Positions 8,923-16,452 of a stretch of DNA of 64,000 nt are shown piece by piece. A model generated the notes under the pieces. That model was not told the DNA's origin. It searched no databases and saw only the letters and a program-made list of their open reading frames with translations. The stretch lies in the NCBI GenBank assembly GCA_017463245.1, contig JAFTPN010000049.1, positions 1 to 64,000 of the forward strand. Reading direction: 5' to 3'. Origin of the DNA: Clostridia bacterium. GTDB lineage: Bacteria; Bacillota; Clostridia; Christensenellales; Aristaeellaceae. The first letter of the stretch is position 1; each line of letters begins with the position of its first letter. A program made the translations under genes and the position numbers.

Positions 8923-10199
8923 AGATGATCACTCCTTCGCAATAATGGGCCGCGATCCTCACGGCAGCAGGCAGCGCCCATGGTAAAAAACAGGAACATG
9001 GTCAGGTATTCATAGGTGGTAAAAGCACGCTCGGTAAAGCCATACATCATAAAGAAAATCACATAGCCGCTGCACCAGATGTAGCGCTCCTCATCCAGCT
9101 CGCGGATGCGCTTCATGGTGGCCAGCATGGCAACGAAAAACGTTGCTACACCCAGCACACCGGAGTTCAGCAGCATTTCCACCAGCACATTGTGGGAGCC
9201 AGACATCTGCTGCGCCATGAAGGAGTTCTCGTCAAAGGCGCTGTGCAGTATCGCCACCGCCGCTTCATCGCGCCAGAACATGGCATAGCCATAGCCCATC
9301 AGGGTATGGTTGTTCATAATCAGATCCAGCGAGGCCTCCCACAGCGGGATGCGGCCGGTCAGCGTGGCGTCCTTGCCCAGGGCTTCAAACAGCGGTGTGA
9401 ACAAAGGTATGATGGTCAGCGCCACGATCAGAAAGCCCACGCTGCCGATCACATACATCCAGCCCAGGGGCAATCGCCATTGCACGCCCCACCGGGGCTG
9501 AAAGCGCAAAAGATACACCACCGGCACCGCCAGGGTGAGCATAGCGCCCACATTGTGGGTCATAAACAGCAGCACAGCCTGCACAGCCAGCACAACAATG
9601 AATTCCTTCGGTATCTGCTTGCGCTGTCGCTTATACAGCCGCAGCAGCGCCACCTGCACCAGAATGCCAAAGGCCAGCTCCGAGCCCGCGCCATTCTTGG
9701 CAGAATACAGACCTACAAAGTCGTCGGCATAGGCGGCGCTTTCCCTGTGAACATAGCTGGAAAACAGCACCACGAACACCAGCGTGAAGCCAAGGAACAA
9801 TATCTGCGCAAAATACACCCGCTCCAGCACTTCCTGCATGGAAAACTGGTTGCACAGCCACAGCGTGAACATCACCGTAACGGTGAATCGGACGCAAGTG
9901 ATGCTCTGCTTGCTGATGCTGGAGGTAACCACCATCGAGGTGGCAAACAGCACCACCGCCAGCAGGTAAATGGAGGCGTATCGCTTTCGCAGATCCAGCA
10001 CCACCATTTCCATCACATTATCGGCGCTGGTCATCAGCATCACGGCAATCATCAAAAGGAATGCCACATACTCCACCACCGTTCCCAGCCAATCGCCGAA
10101 AACGCGGGTAAAGTTGCCCGGAAAGCCAAGGCTATTCAAAAATATAAAACTTATGATCAGGTCGATCGCGCTGTTTTTTCTGCTTGCGCTTTTCTCCAT
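8919..10199 (-). CDS. Wzy/O-antigen-ligase-like polysaccharide polymerase
   Basis: 426 residues with about ten membrane helices and one large external loop near residues 270-330. That loop holds GRIPLWEASLDLI and GSHNVLVEMLLNSG, which fits the Wzy_C/WaaL pattern of an Arg and a His in the periplasm-facing loop. It probably polymerises flipped repeat units. The ATG at 10199 has AGGGG six bases upstream; the Met two codons earlier directly abuts that site. The gene ends in the GTGA junction with the flippase. Confidence 0.85.
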   Translation of the reverse strand: MEKSASRKNSAIDLIISFIFLNSLGFPGNFTRVFGDWLGTVVEYVAFLLMIAVMLMTSADNVMEMVVLDLRKRYASIYLLAVVLFATSMVVTSSISKQSITCVRFTVTVMFTLWLCNQFSMQEVLERVYFAQILFLGFTLVFVVLFSSYVHRESAAYADDFVGLYSAKNGAGSELAFGILVQVALLRLYKRQRKQIPKEFIVVLAVQAVLLFMTHNVGAMLTLAVPVVYLLRFQPRWGVQWRLPLGWMYVIGSVGFLIVALTIIPLFTPLFEALGKDATLTGRIPLWEASLDLIMNNHTLMGYGYAMFWRDEAAVAILHSAFDENSFMAQQMSGSHNVLVEMLLNSGVLGVATFFVAMLATMKRIRELDEERYIWCSGYVIFFMMYGFTERAFTTYEYLTMFLFFTMGAACCREDRGPLLRRSDHL

Positions 10200-10238
10200 G
10201 GACATCCCCTCTTTGCTCCAGTCAGGCAGCAGAAAAGC

Positions 10239-11657
10239 TTACTTGCGCTTGCCCTTGGAGGACTTGTTCCACCGTCCGGCTTCGCCCTCGTCCTCGCCCT
10301 TGCGGCCGCTGGAGCTCACGCCGTTCACCACGCAGCCCACCACGCGGGTGCCGGACTTGTCCAGGCGCTCCAGCGCGTCGCGGATCACAGACAGGGTCGC
10401 ATGGTCGTAGCGCATCACAAACAGCACGCTGTCGGCGATCTGGTTCAGGCTCATGGCGTCGGCCACCATGCCCACGGGCGGGGTGTCCATCAGCACATAG
10501 TCGTAGTTCTGCGCCAGGCGGCGCACCAGATCCAGCGTGGTCTCGTCCATCATAATGCCGCGGCGCTCCACCACCGTGGGCAGCAGATCCAGGTAGCCCG
10601 TCAGGGTAGTGATGGCCTCGGTCTCGCCGATATCACCGCGATACAGCGCATTCAGCGAGCGCTCGTATTCCACCGTGTCCAGGAACATCCCGCCCAGGCC
10701 GGGATTGCGGAAGTCGAAGTCGATCAGCAGCACTCGGTAGCCCAGGTCAGACAGCGCCACGCCCAGGTTGGCCGCCACAGCGGTCTTGCCCTCGCCATGG
10801 GCGGCGGAGGTGACATAAATGCACTTATGCACGCCGGAGCCCAGGCGGTTGCGCAGAATGTGCGCCGTGGAGGACAATTCCTCGGTGATCTCATTGCTGG
10901 CGCCGGTGGAAGTGAGGGACACCTTATCCTGGTTGAACCACTCGCTGTCCGCAGGAATGGTGCCCAGGGTCTCCAGGCCAAAGAGGGTGTTCACGTCGCG
11001 CACATTGGTCAGCGTGGGCTGGATCAGAATCTGCAGCGCGCTGATGCACACGCCCAGCACCAGGCCCAGCACCGTCATATACACCCAGATGGAGGCGTTC
11101 AGGCTGCCGCCGATCAGGTACTTGGAGGTGGGCTCGTTCACCACCGCCAGGTTGCCGATGCCCATCGTTTCCTGGAAGAGTGCCTTGGCGTTTTGGGCCA
11201 GGGTGGTCAGGATCTGCACGCCCTCCTCCGCGCTGCGCCAGTACAGCGACATTTCGATGATGCGGGTGGTACCCACCTGCTTCAGGCTAAGGTTGCCGCT
11301 GATATCCTTGGGGGTAATGCCCAGCAGGTTCATGTCCTCGATCAGGGTATTGAGGGACTTATCGCTTTGCAGCAGGTAAATGGCGGACTCCACCAGCCCA
11401 TTGGCAATGGTGATGTCCTCGTTCCGGGGATAGCTGGCATTGCTGGCCGGATACACGCCCCCGCCATTCTCCGCATTCACCACCGCCGAGGCGGTGATCA
11501 GATACTGCTTGGACATTTCGCCCCGCATGAACGACAGAGCCGACAGCGTGATGCCAATGATCAATCCCGCCAGCGCCATGGTGATGATCATGCGCTTGTT
11601 TTTGATGATCGCGTGGAGCAGATCGCCCAAACGCAGCTGAATTGCCGAGTTGTTCAC
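10239..11657 (-). CDS. Wzz chain-length domain fused to a BY-kinase-type ATPase, no tyrosine tail
   Basis: One polypeptide of about 472 residues joins the CapA/Wzz and CapB/CpsD parts that many Bacillota encode separately. TM1 lies near 25-45, an extracellular helical Wzz domain follows, and TM2 lies near 190-213. The kinase has Walker A SAAHGEGKTA, Walker A' LLIDFDFRNP and Walker B YVLMDTPPVG. The usual Pro before GEGK is His. BY-kinases end in a tyrosine cluster that is autophosphorylated, but this tail (RKGEDEGEAGRWNKSSKGKRK) contains none. A GTG at 11657 is about ten bases from AAGGAG. A GTG at 11666 gives the common GTGA overlap with the upstream gene but lies one base from the ribosome site, so the start is uncertain. 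Role: control of polysaccharide chain length and export. Confidence 0.9.
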   Translation of the reverse strand: MNNSAIQLRLGDLLHAIIKNKRMIITMALAGLIIGITLSALSFMRGEMSKQYLITASAVVNAENGGGVYPASNASYPRNEDITIANGLVESAIYLLQSDKSLNTLIEDMNLLGITPKDISGNLSLKQVGTTRIIEMSLYWRSAEEGVQILTTLAQNAKALFQETMGIGNLAVVNEPTSKYLIGGSLNASIWVYMTVLGLVLGVCISALQILIQPTLTNVRDVNTLFGLETLGTIPADSEWFNQDKVSLTSTGASNEITEELSSTAHILRNRLGSGVHKCIYVTSAAHGEGKTAVAANLGVALSDLGYRVLLIDFDFRNPGLGGMFLDTVEYERSLNALYRGDIGETEAITTLTGYLDLLPTVVERRGIMMDETTLDLVRRLAQNYDYVLMDTPPVGMVADAMSLNQIADSVLFVMRYDHATLSVIRDALERLDKSGTRVVGCVVNGVSSSGRKGEDEGEAGRWNKSSKGKRK

Positions 11658-11662
11658 ATCAT

Positions 11663-13294
11663 TCACTCCTTATCTTTCTTCGGAGTCTTTTTCTTGCGCA
11701 GCTTGACCAGATAGGCCGTCACGCCGCACAGCGCCGCCACGCCGCCGATCACCACCAGCGTGTCCGTGCCGGACCAGATGCTGTAGGCAAAGGATTGCAG
11801 CTCCATGGTGTCTTCCACGGTGATCATCTTGCGCTCCTGCAGGTTGCCGTTCAGCACCAGGTAATACCGCCCGGGCTGCAGACCCTGCAGGGTCTCGGGC
11901 ATGGCGCTGGTGCTCCACAGCTTCACCTGGTTGTTGTCCGCATCATACAGACCCATGCTGATGTCCGATTGGCTGTTGCGCAGCAGGGCATCCACCGCCG
12001 AGATGGACAGGCGCACAATGTGGTTGGTCACGTCCATGTTGGCCACCACAGCATCGTTCACCCAGCCCCGCTCATCCACGGTGAAGGTGTATTCCTCCGG
12101 CGGATAGTTGTAATTGGCCAGGGAGGCCGTCTGCCGCAGGTGATACACGCTGTCCTTTTCCAGGTTGGTCAGCACCACCTGACCCAGCTTGTCCGTGCTG
12201 AGCAGCTCCACGTTCAGTTCGCCGCCCTCGCGGAACACGGCAAACTCAGCGCCCTCCAGCACCAGGTTGTTATACAGCGCATCCCGCGCGGTCACGATCA
12301 TGGTGGACTTGCGGCAGTTGTATTCCATGTACACCGCCGTGTCGTAGGAGGCTTTCTTGCGCACGGTCACCGTGTCGTCCTGGGTAAAGCCGGCGTAATA
12401 CTTCGGAATATCCGCCTGCTCCACGGTGTAATCGCCCAGGTACAGTTCAATGCTCTGACCCTTGCCCTCTTCGTCGCACACGATGGTGTCCGCCACGTCG
12501 CCCTTGGCGTAGCGCAGCGTGCCGTCGGGAGTCACGATGTCCTCTGCCGCCACCACGCGGAAGGTGCCGCCGCTCACCGGTTCGCCGGTATCGGCATCCA
12601 CCATGTGGACGTTGATCACATTCTTGGAGGGTGCGAAGGGGATCTTCACCACATAGGGTGCTGGCCAGTCGTAGGCCTCGTCCAGGGTAAAGTAAACATT
12701 CTCCGCGTTGTCATAGCCTTCGGGCGCATCGTCGGTGCGGAGGTAGTAGCCCTTCAGCGCCACCTTTTCGGGAAGATAGAAGGTGCCCGCCTCGGTGGTG
12801 GTAAAGTCGTGATACCACACCCGCTCGGGATAGTAGGTGTTCAGCGTCTGGCGCACATGCCCCAGGTCGAACAGCTCAAACACAATGCCTTCCTTGGGGA
12901 TCACGCGGTTGGTCTCCTCGTCCACGATCATGGCATACACTGCGGCCTTGCCCTCATCCCCATAGGGATCGCCGCCACCGCCGTAACCGCCGCCATCGGG
13001 GTTGAAGGGCGTAGGGGTGGGCGTGGGCGTCACCGTCACCGTGGGCGTAACGGAAATTTCCGGCGTGGGAGTGTACCAGATGCCGCCATCGTCGAAATCA
13101 CCATCGCCGAATTCCGGCGTAAAGGTGGGCGAAGGCGTGGCCGTCACCTGCTCATAGCCTGTCCATTGCTCATCAGGTGCCTGCATCAGATACAGGATCA
13201 GCAGCACCGATACCAGCATGATCACCAGCAGTATGGCCGACAGAATATCCGTAAACGATTGCCAGAAATTGATCTCGTCATTGTCTCTCTTCAT
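11663..13294 (-). CDS. MotB-like N-terminal anchor with Pro/Thr linker and prealbumin-like (SpaA/CnaB) repeats
   Basis: 543 residues. The N-terminus INFWQSFTDILSAILLVIML is followed by more hydrophobic residues. It resembles the single stator helix of MotB/ZorB-type proteins, with Asp16 where those families keep their ion-binding aspartate. Next comes a Thr-Pro and Gly-rich linker (about 48-112). Three to four Ig-like repeats with SpaA/CnaB character follow (for example INVHMVDADTGEPVSGGTF and GAEFAVFREGG). A second hydrophobic helix (about 512-530) and a Lys-rich cytoplasmic tail end the protein. No LPxTG motif and no OmpA peptidoglycan-binding domain are visible. Both ends therefore appear membrane-anchored with the repeats outside. 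The gene starts 10 bp after a MotA/TolQ-like gene, the expected stator partner. Function is not known; the pairing is inference. Confidence 0.75.
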   Translation of the reverse strand: MKRDNDEINFWQSFTDILSAILLVIMLVSVLLILYLMQAPDEQWTGYEQVTATPSPTFTPEFGDGDFDDGGIWYTPTPEISVTPTVTVTPTPTPTPFNPDGGGYGGGGDPYGDEGKAAVYAMIVDEETNRVIPKEGIVFELFDLGHVRQTLNTYYPERVWYHDFTTTEAGTFYLPEKVALKGYYLRTDDAPEGYDNAENVYFTLDEAYDWPAPYVVKIPFAPSKNVINVHMVDADTGEPVSGGTFRVVAAEDIVTPDGTLRYAKGDVADTIVCDEEGKGQSIELYLGDYTVEQADIPKYYAGFTQDDTVTVRKKASYDTAVYMEYNCRKSTMIVTARDALYNNLVLEGAEFAVFREGGELNVELLSTDKLGQVVLTNLEKDSVYHLRQTASLANYNYPPEEYTFTVDERGWVNDAVVANMDVTNHIVRLSISAVDALLRNSQSDISMGLYDADNNQVKLWSTSAMPETLQGLQPGRYYLVLNGNLQERKMITVEDTMELQSFAYSIWSGTDTLVVIGGVAALCGVTAYLVKLRKKKTPKKDKE

Positions 13295-13304
13295 GCTTCA
13301 ACCC

Positions 13305-14882
13305 TCAATTCTCCTTGGCAGGCTGGGCATGGGAGGCTTTGCCGGGCTTGCTGCGGCGGGATACCTCCAGGAATTCCTCCACCGAGAGGGGGGCATGCAG
13401 CACATAGCCCTGACCCTCGTTGCAGCCGGCGCGGCGCAGCTCCATCAGCTGCTCCATGGATTCAATGCGGTTGGCACGCAGCTCCACATGCTGTGCGCGA
13501 GCCTGGTTGAACACCTGGGCGATGCTCTCCTTCTGCCTGCCCACCGAGAGCTTGTAGGCATCCGGATTGGCGCCCACGGAGCTGATGGCCAGGAAGTCGC
13601 CATCGAAGCTGTCCATGATCACCTTAAAGCCATTGGCACGCAGCGCGGCTTCCGCCTCCAGAATGATGCGGCCATGGCGAACATAGGTAGACTGGTTGAT
13701 CTCGATTTCAAAATAGACCGGCGGGATGCGATACTTTTCCAGCATATCCTTGAAGAAGGCAGGCACGTCAAAGGCAAGCACGTCCGTGCCGGATACGTTC
13801 ACCGATACAGGCAGCGGCCGGATGCCGGAATCGATCCATTGGCGAATGGTCTTGAAGATCATTTCCCAGATGTACTGATCCAGGCGGGCGATATAGCCAT
13901 TCTTCTCAATGGTGCTCATAAAGGCGGAAGGCTCCAGCAGACCCAATTCGCTGTGGTTCCAGCGGATCAGCGCCTCTGCGCCCACGATCTCACGGTTCAT
14001 CAGGTTGCAGCGGGGCTGCAGGTAGAAGCAGAACTCCCCATCGCGAAGGGCGTCCTGCACCTTGAGCAGCACAGACTGCTCGCTGCGATCCTTGGCCGCC
14101 TCCGTCGCGCCACCCGTGGCAAACACGCCGTTCTTGGGCAGCCTGTCCAGCCGCTCCAGAATGGCCTTGATGCTCTTGTTGTTAAAGGCGCGGATCTGCT
14201 CCTCCGCAGTAGGCATGATGTGAATGTGGAATTCCAGGATGAACAGCTCCATTTCCCGGATAGACATGTTCCACATCATCTTGTTCATCAGGTTATACAG
14301 AATGGAGAGGATCACGCCTGCAACGGAGGTATAGAAGGCTACCTCGATACCGGCCAGCAGCACCTCAACGCTGTTCAGCGCCGCATCCACCGAGCTGAAG
14401 CCGATGTTGGAGATACCCACGATCAAGCCCACGAAGGTACCCAGCAGGCCAAGACCGGTCAGCGTGCCGGGGATCTGCTGGCAGGCGCTGTGCCAGCAGC
14501 GCAGGGCAAGCGCGTCCTCGTTGATCACCGTATCGATGTCGCTGATGATCTCATTCTGGCTGTACTGGCGGTTGGCCTTTTCCATATAGTCCTTGTACAT
14601 GCGCACCAGGGGCTGATAGCGGAAAAGCGCCTCGGACTGCTGCAGCACCAGCCAATGGTCGTTGGAGGTAATGCCACCAATGCGGCTCAGGCTCTTGCGG
14701 CCGTTCTTGAAATCATGGTGGAAGCTCATGCAGGGCATCATGCCAAACACGACACCCAGCATCACCACCAGGCACATGAACACAATAAACAGCAGCGACA
14801 GCACGTCCGGCGCCATCACAAGCATCAATGCGGCCGCCATCACGAATACGAAGATAGCTGCCAGAATAAATTTGTTCAGCAT
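13305..14882 (-). CDS. MotA/TolQ/ExbB-type ion-channel protein fused to a degenerate EAL domain
   Basis: 525 residues. TM1 (5-23) and TM2 (28-50) lead into a cytoplasmic loop, then TM3 (about 140-163, PGTLTGLGLLGTFVGLIVG) and TM4 (176-198, GIEVAFYTSVAGVILSILYN). This is the signature pair of the MotA/TolQ/ExbB superfamily and closely resembles ZorA-type channels. Residues 275-505 form an EAL domain: YLQP 287-290, EAL 303-305, Asn362, Glu394, Lys444 and QGY 491-493 are kept. The catalytic set is broken: the second Glu of ExTE is Gln397, DDFG is DSFD (Ser425), and the Glu of AEGVE is Asn471. It is therefore probably a c-di-GMP reader or a protein-binding domain rather than an active phosphodiesterase. 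Its neighbour downstream encodes the MotB-like partner. Confidence 0.85.
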   Translation of the reverse strand: MLNKFILAAIFVFVMAAALMLVMAPDVLSLLFIVFMCLVVMLGVVFGMMPCMSFHHDFKNGRKSLSRIGGITSNDHWLVLQQSEALFRYQPLVRMYKDYMEKANRQYSQNEIISDIDTVINEDALALRCWHSACQQIPGTLTGLGLLGTFVGLIVGISNIGFSSVDAALNSVEVLLAGIEVAFYTSVAGVILSILYNLMNKMMWNMSIREMELFILEFHIHIMPTAEEQIRAFNNKSIKAILERLDRLPKNGVFATGGATEAAKDRSEQSVLLKVQDALRDGEFCFYLQPRCNLMNREIVGAEALIRWNHSELGLLEPSAFMSTIEKNGYIARLDQYIWEMIFKTIRQWIDSGIRPLPVSVNVSGTDVLAFDVPAFFKDMLEKYRIPPVYFEIEINQSTYVRHGRIILEAEAALRANGFKVIMDSFDGDFLAISSVGANPDAYKLSVGRQKESIAQVFNQARAQHVELRANRIESMEQLMELRRAGCNEGQGYVLHAPLSVEEFLEVSRRSKPGKASHAQPAKEN

Positions 14883-14912
14883 CGTTGCTTTCTCCTATCT
14901 TAAGCTGACTCT

Positions 14913-16220
14913 TTACGAGCCGGACTTCCCAAACACCGCGCCCACGGTTTTGCACAGGATCTTGAAATCCTGCCACAGGGAACGGGTACCGATATAGGCA
15001 ATATCCATGTCCACCCACTGGTCAAAGCGGATGTTGTCCCGGTTGGGCTGCATCTGCCATATGCAGGTCAGGCCCGGGGTCACGCTCAGGCGCATTTCGG
15101 CGTAGCGGCTGTACTGCTCCACTTCCTTGAGCAGCGGCGGCCGGGGGCCCACCAGCGTCATTTCGCCCTTGAGCACATTGATCAGCTGGGGCAGTTCATC
15201 CAGGCTGGTTTTCCGAAGGATGCGCCCAAAGCGGGTCACCCGGGGATCGTTGGCGATCTTGAACACCGGGCCGTCCTTTTCGTTGAATTTCTCCAGCTCC
15301 GCCCGCCGTGCCTCGGCGTCCATATACATGGTGCGGAACTTATACATGGTAAACAGGCTCTTGTGGCGACCCACCCGCTCCTGCTTGAAGATGGGGCTGC
15401 CCTTGGGGTCATCCAGCCAGATGCCCGCGCAGATCAGCAGCATCAGCGGAGACAGCACCACCAGCGCCGTGCCGGAAATAGCCACGTCGAACACGCGCTT
15501 GCCCACCCAGTAGCTGCGGCGGCTGGGCGTGTGGGCGTTGTGCAGCAGCGCCATGCGCTCGTCATCGGCATAACACTCCAGCAGCGCCTGGATGTCATTA
15601 GACGCGGCCTCCAGGCATTGAATGATCCTGGGATTGAACACGCCGCACTCCCCTGTGGTGATCAGCTCCATGGCCTCCTCATGGCTGCGGGGCGCGCTGT
15701 AGTTCTTTGCCGTCAGGGAATCATAGACCTCAGCAATGGAAACGATCTGGGCATAGATCGGGATCTCGTCGCCCTTCAAGCCTTTGGGATAGCCCTTGCC
15801 GTCATAGCGCTCGTGGTGATACAGGCAGATGTTGTACAGAATATCCCGCTCGTGCTCCGCCAGCTTGTAAATGCCCGCCATGCGCTCGATGATGCTGGCG
15901 CCCACCTCGGTGTGATCCTCATACCGCTGGCGTTCCTCGATCGTCAAAGGGCCCCGCTGCAAAAGCAGGCTGTCGGGAATGGAGATCTGGCCAATATCGT
16001 GCAGGGATGCACCAATGCAGATCAGCGGCAGATCATCCTCCATATCGGGGTGATCGTCATACATGGCGCAATACTGCAAGCAAAGCAATTGGGTTATATG
16101 CTTGACGTGATTAAAGTGGCGCTGGGAATCCTGGAAGTGATAATTGAGCATGATCTGCGCGAAGTCAACCACATTGGAGAACCTCTTCTTGCTTGACCTC
16201 AGCAATCTACGCACATCCAT
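14913..16220 (-). CDS. HD-GYP domain fused to initiating phosphoglycosyl transferase
   Basis: 435 residues with two whole domains. Residues about 25-210 are an HD-GYP domain with HD at 74-75 (SLHDIGQISIPD), HHERYDGKGYP at 135-145 and later AEVYDSLTA; every hallmark of an active c-di-GMP phosphodiesterase appears present. Residues 238-435 are a monotopic bacterial sugar transferase: re-entrant hydrophobic helix near 243-267, FKQERVGRHKSLFTMYKFRTM-type motif, catalytic Asp-Glu at 341-342 (TSLDELPQL), LVGPRPPL and PGLTCIWQ. This enzyme class transfers sugar-1-phosphate to undecaprenyl phosphate and starts repeat-unit synthesis. It is the first gene of the operon, with GAGGTG upstream. The fusion ties c-di-GMP turnover or sensing to the first committed step; the coupling mechanism is inference. 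Confidence 0.92.
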   Translation of the reverse strand: MDVRRLLRSSKKRFSNVVDFAQIMLNYHFQDSQRHFNHVKHITQLLCLQYCAMYDDHPDMEDDLPLICIGASLHDIGQISIPDSLLLQRGPLTIEERQRYEDHTEVGASIIERMAGIYKLAEHERDILYNICLYHHERYDGKGYPKGLKGDEIPIYAQIVSIAEVYDSLTAKNYSAPRSHEEAMELITTGECGVFNPRIIQCLEAASNDIQALLECYADDERMALLHNAHTPSRRSYWVGKRVFDVAISGTALVVLSPLMLLICAGIWLDDPKGSPIFKQERVGRHKSLFTMYKFRTMYMDAEARRAELEKFNEKDGPVFKIANDPRVTRFGRILRKTSLDELPQLINVLKGEMTLVGPRPPLLKEVEQYSRYAEMRLSVTPGLTCIWQMQPNRDNIRFDQWVDMDIAYIGTRSLWQDFKILCKTVGAVFGKSGS

Positions 16221-16311
16221 TGCTTCACCTCATTTGCTGGCACGCTTTGTGGTGGACGATAAAGCATCCCCTGCCCTGCAGAATGACGCTGATCCATATA
16301 CACCTGTCCAC

Positions 16312-16346
16312 GTTACATAATATGTTACATCATATCTTACCATCAA
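16312..16346 (-). promoter_or_regulatory. probable promoter of exopolysaccharide operon with direct repeats
   Basis: On the minus strand TTGATG (plus 16341-16346) and TATTAT (plus 16317-16322) are 18 bp apart, about 95 bp upstream of the operon's first gene. Two copies of GTTACAT (plus 16312-16318 and 16324-16330), 12 bp apart, straddle the -10 box and could bind a regulator. The rest of 16221-16402 is AT-rich with no other signal recognised. Confidence 0.5.
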
Positions 16347-16402
16347 TTGACCCGTAAATCAAGCAAAGCAGGGCAAAACAACAAAATATTTATCCTTTTA
16401 CA

Positions 16403-16443
16403 CAAAAATGCACCCCTTATCGCTGTCGGATAAGGGGTGCATA
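16403..16443 (-). terminator. terminator downstream of zinc-ribbon/TPR gene
   Basis: A 12-bp perfect stem (GCACCCCTTATC with GATAAGGGGTGC) is followed on the minus strand by ATTTTTGTG. It ends the 23240-16453 operon ahead of the exopolysaccharide promoter. Confidence 0.8.
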
Positions 16444-16452
16444 GCGCAAATT

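Noticed and set aside
11663..13294. Sortase-anchored pilin (SpaA) with LPxTG
   Set aside because: No LPxTG or variant precedes the C-terminal helix, no sortase gene is nearby, and the N-terminus is an uncleaved helix with a MotB-like Asp rather than a signal peptide.
11663..14882. Zorya anti-phage defence (ZorA/ZorB)
   Set aside because: The channel and anchor helices do resemble ZorA/ZorB, but no ZorC, ZorD or ZorE nuclease/helicase is present. The tail is EAL and the neighbours are polysaccharide genes.
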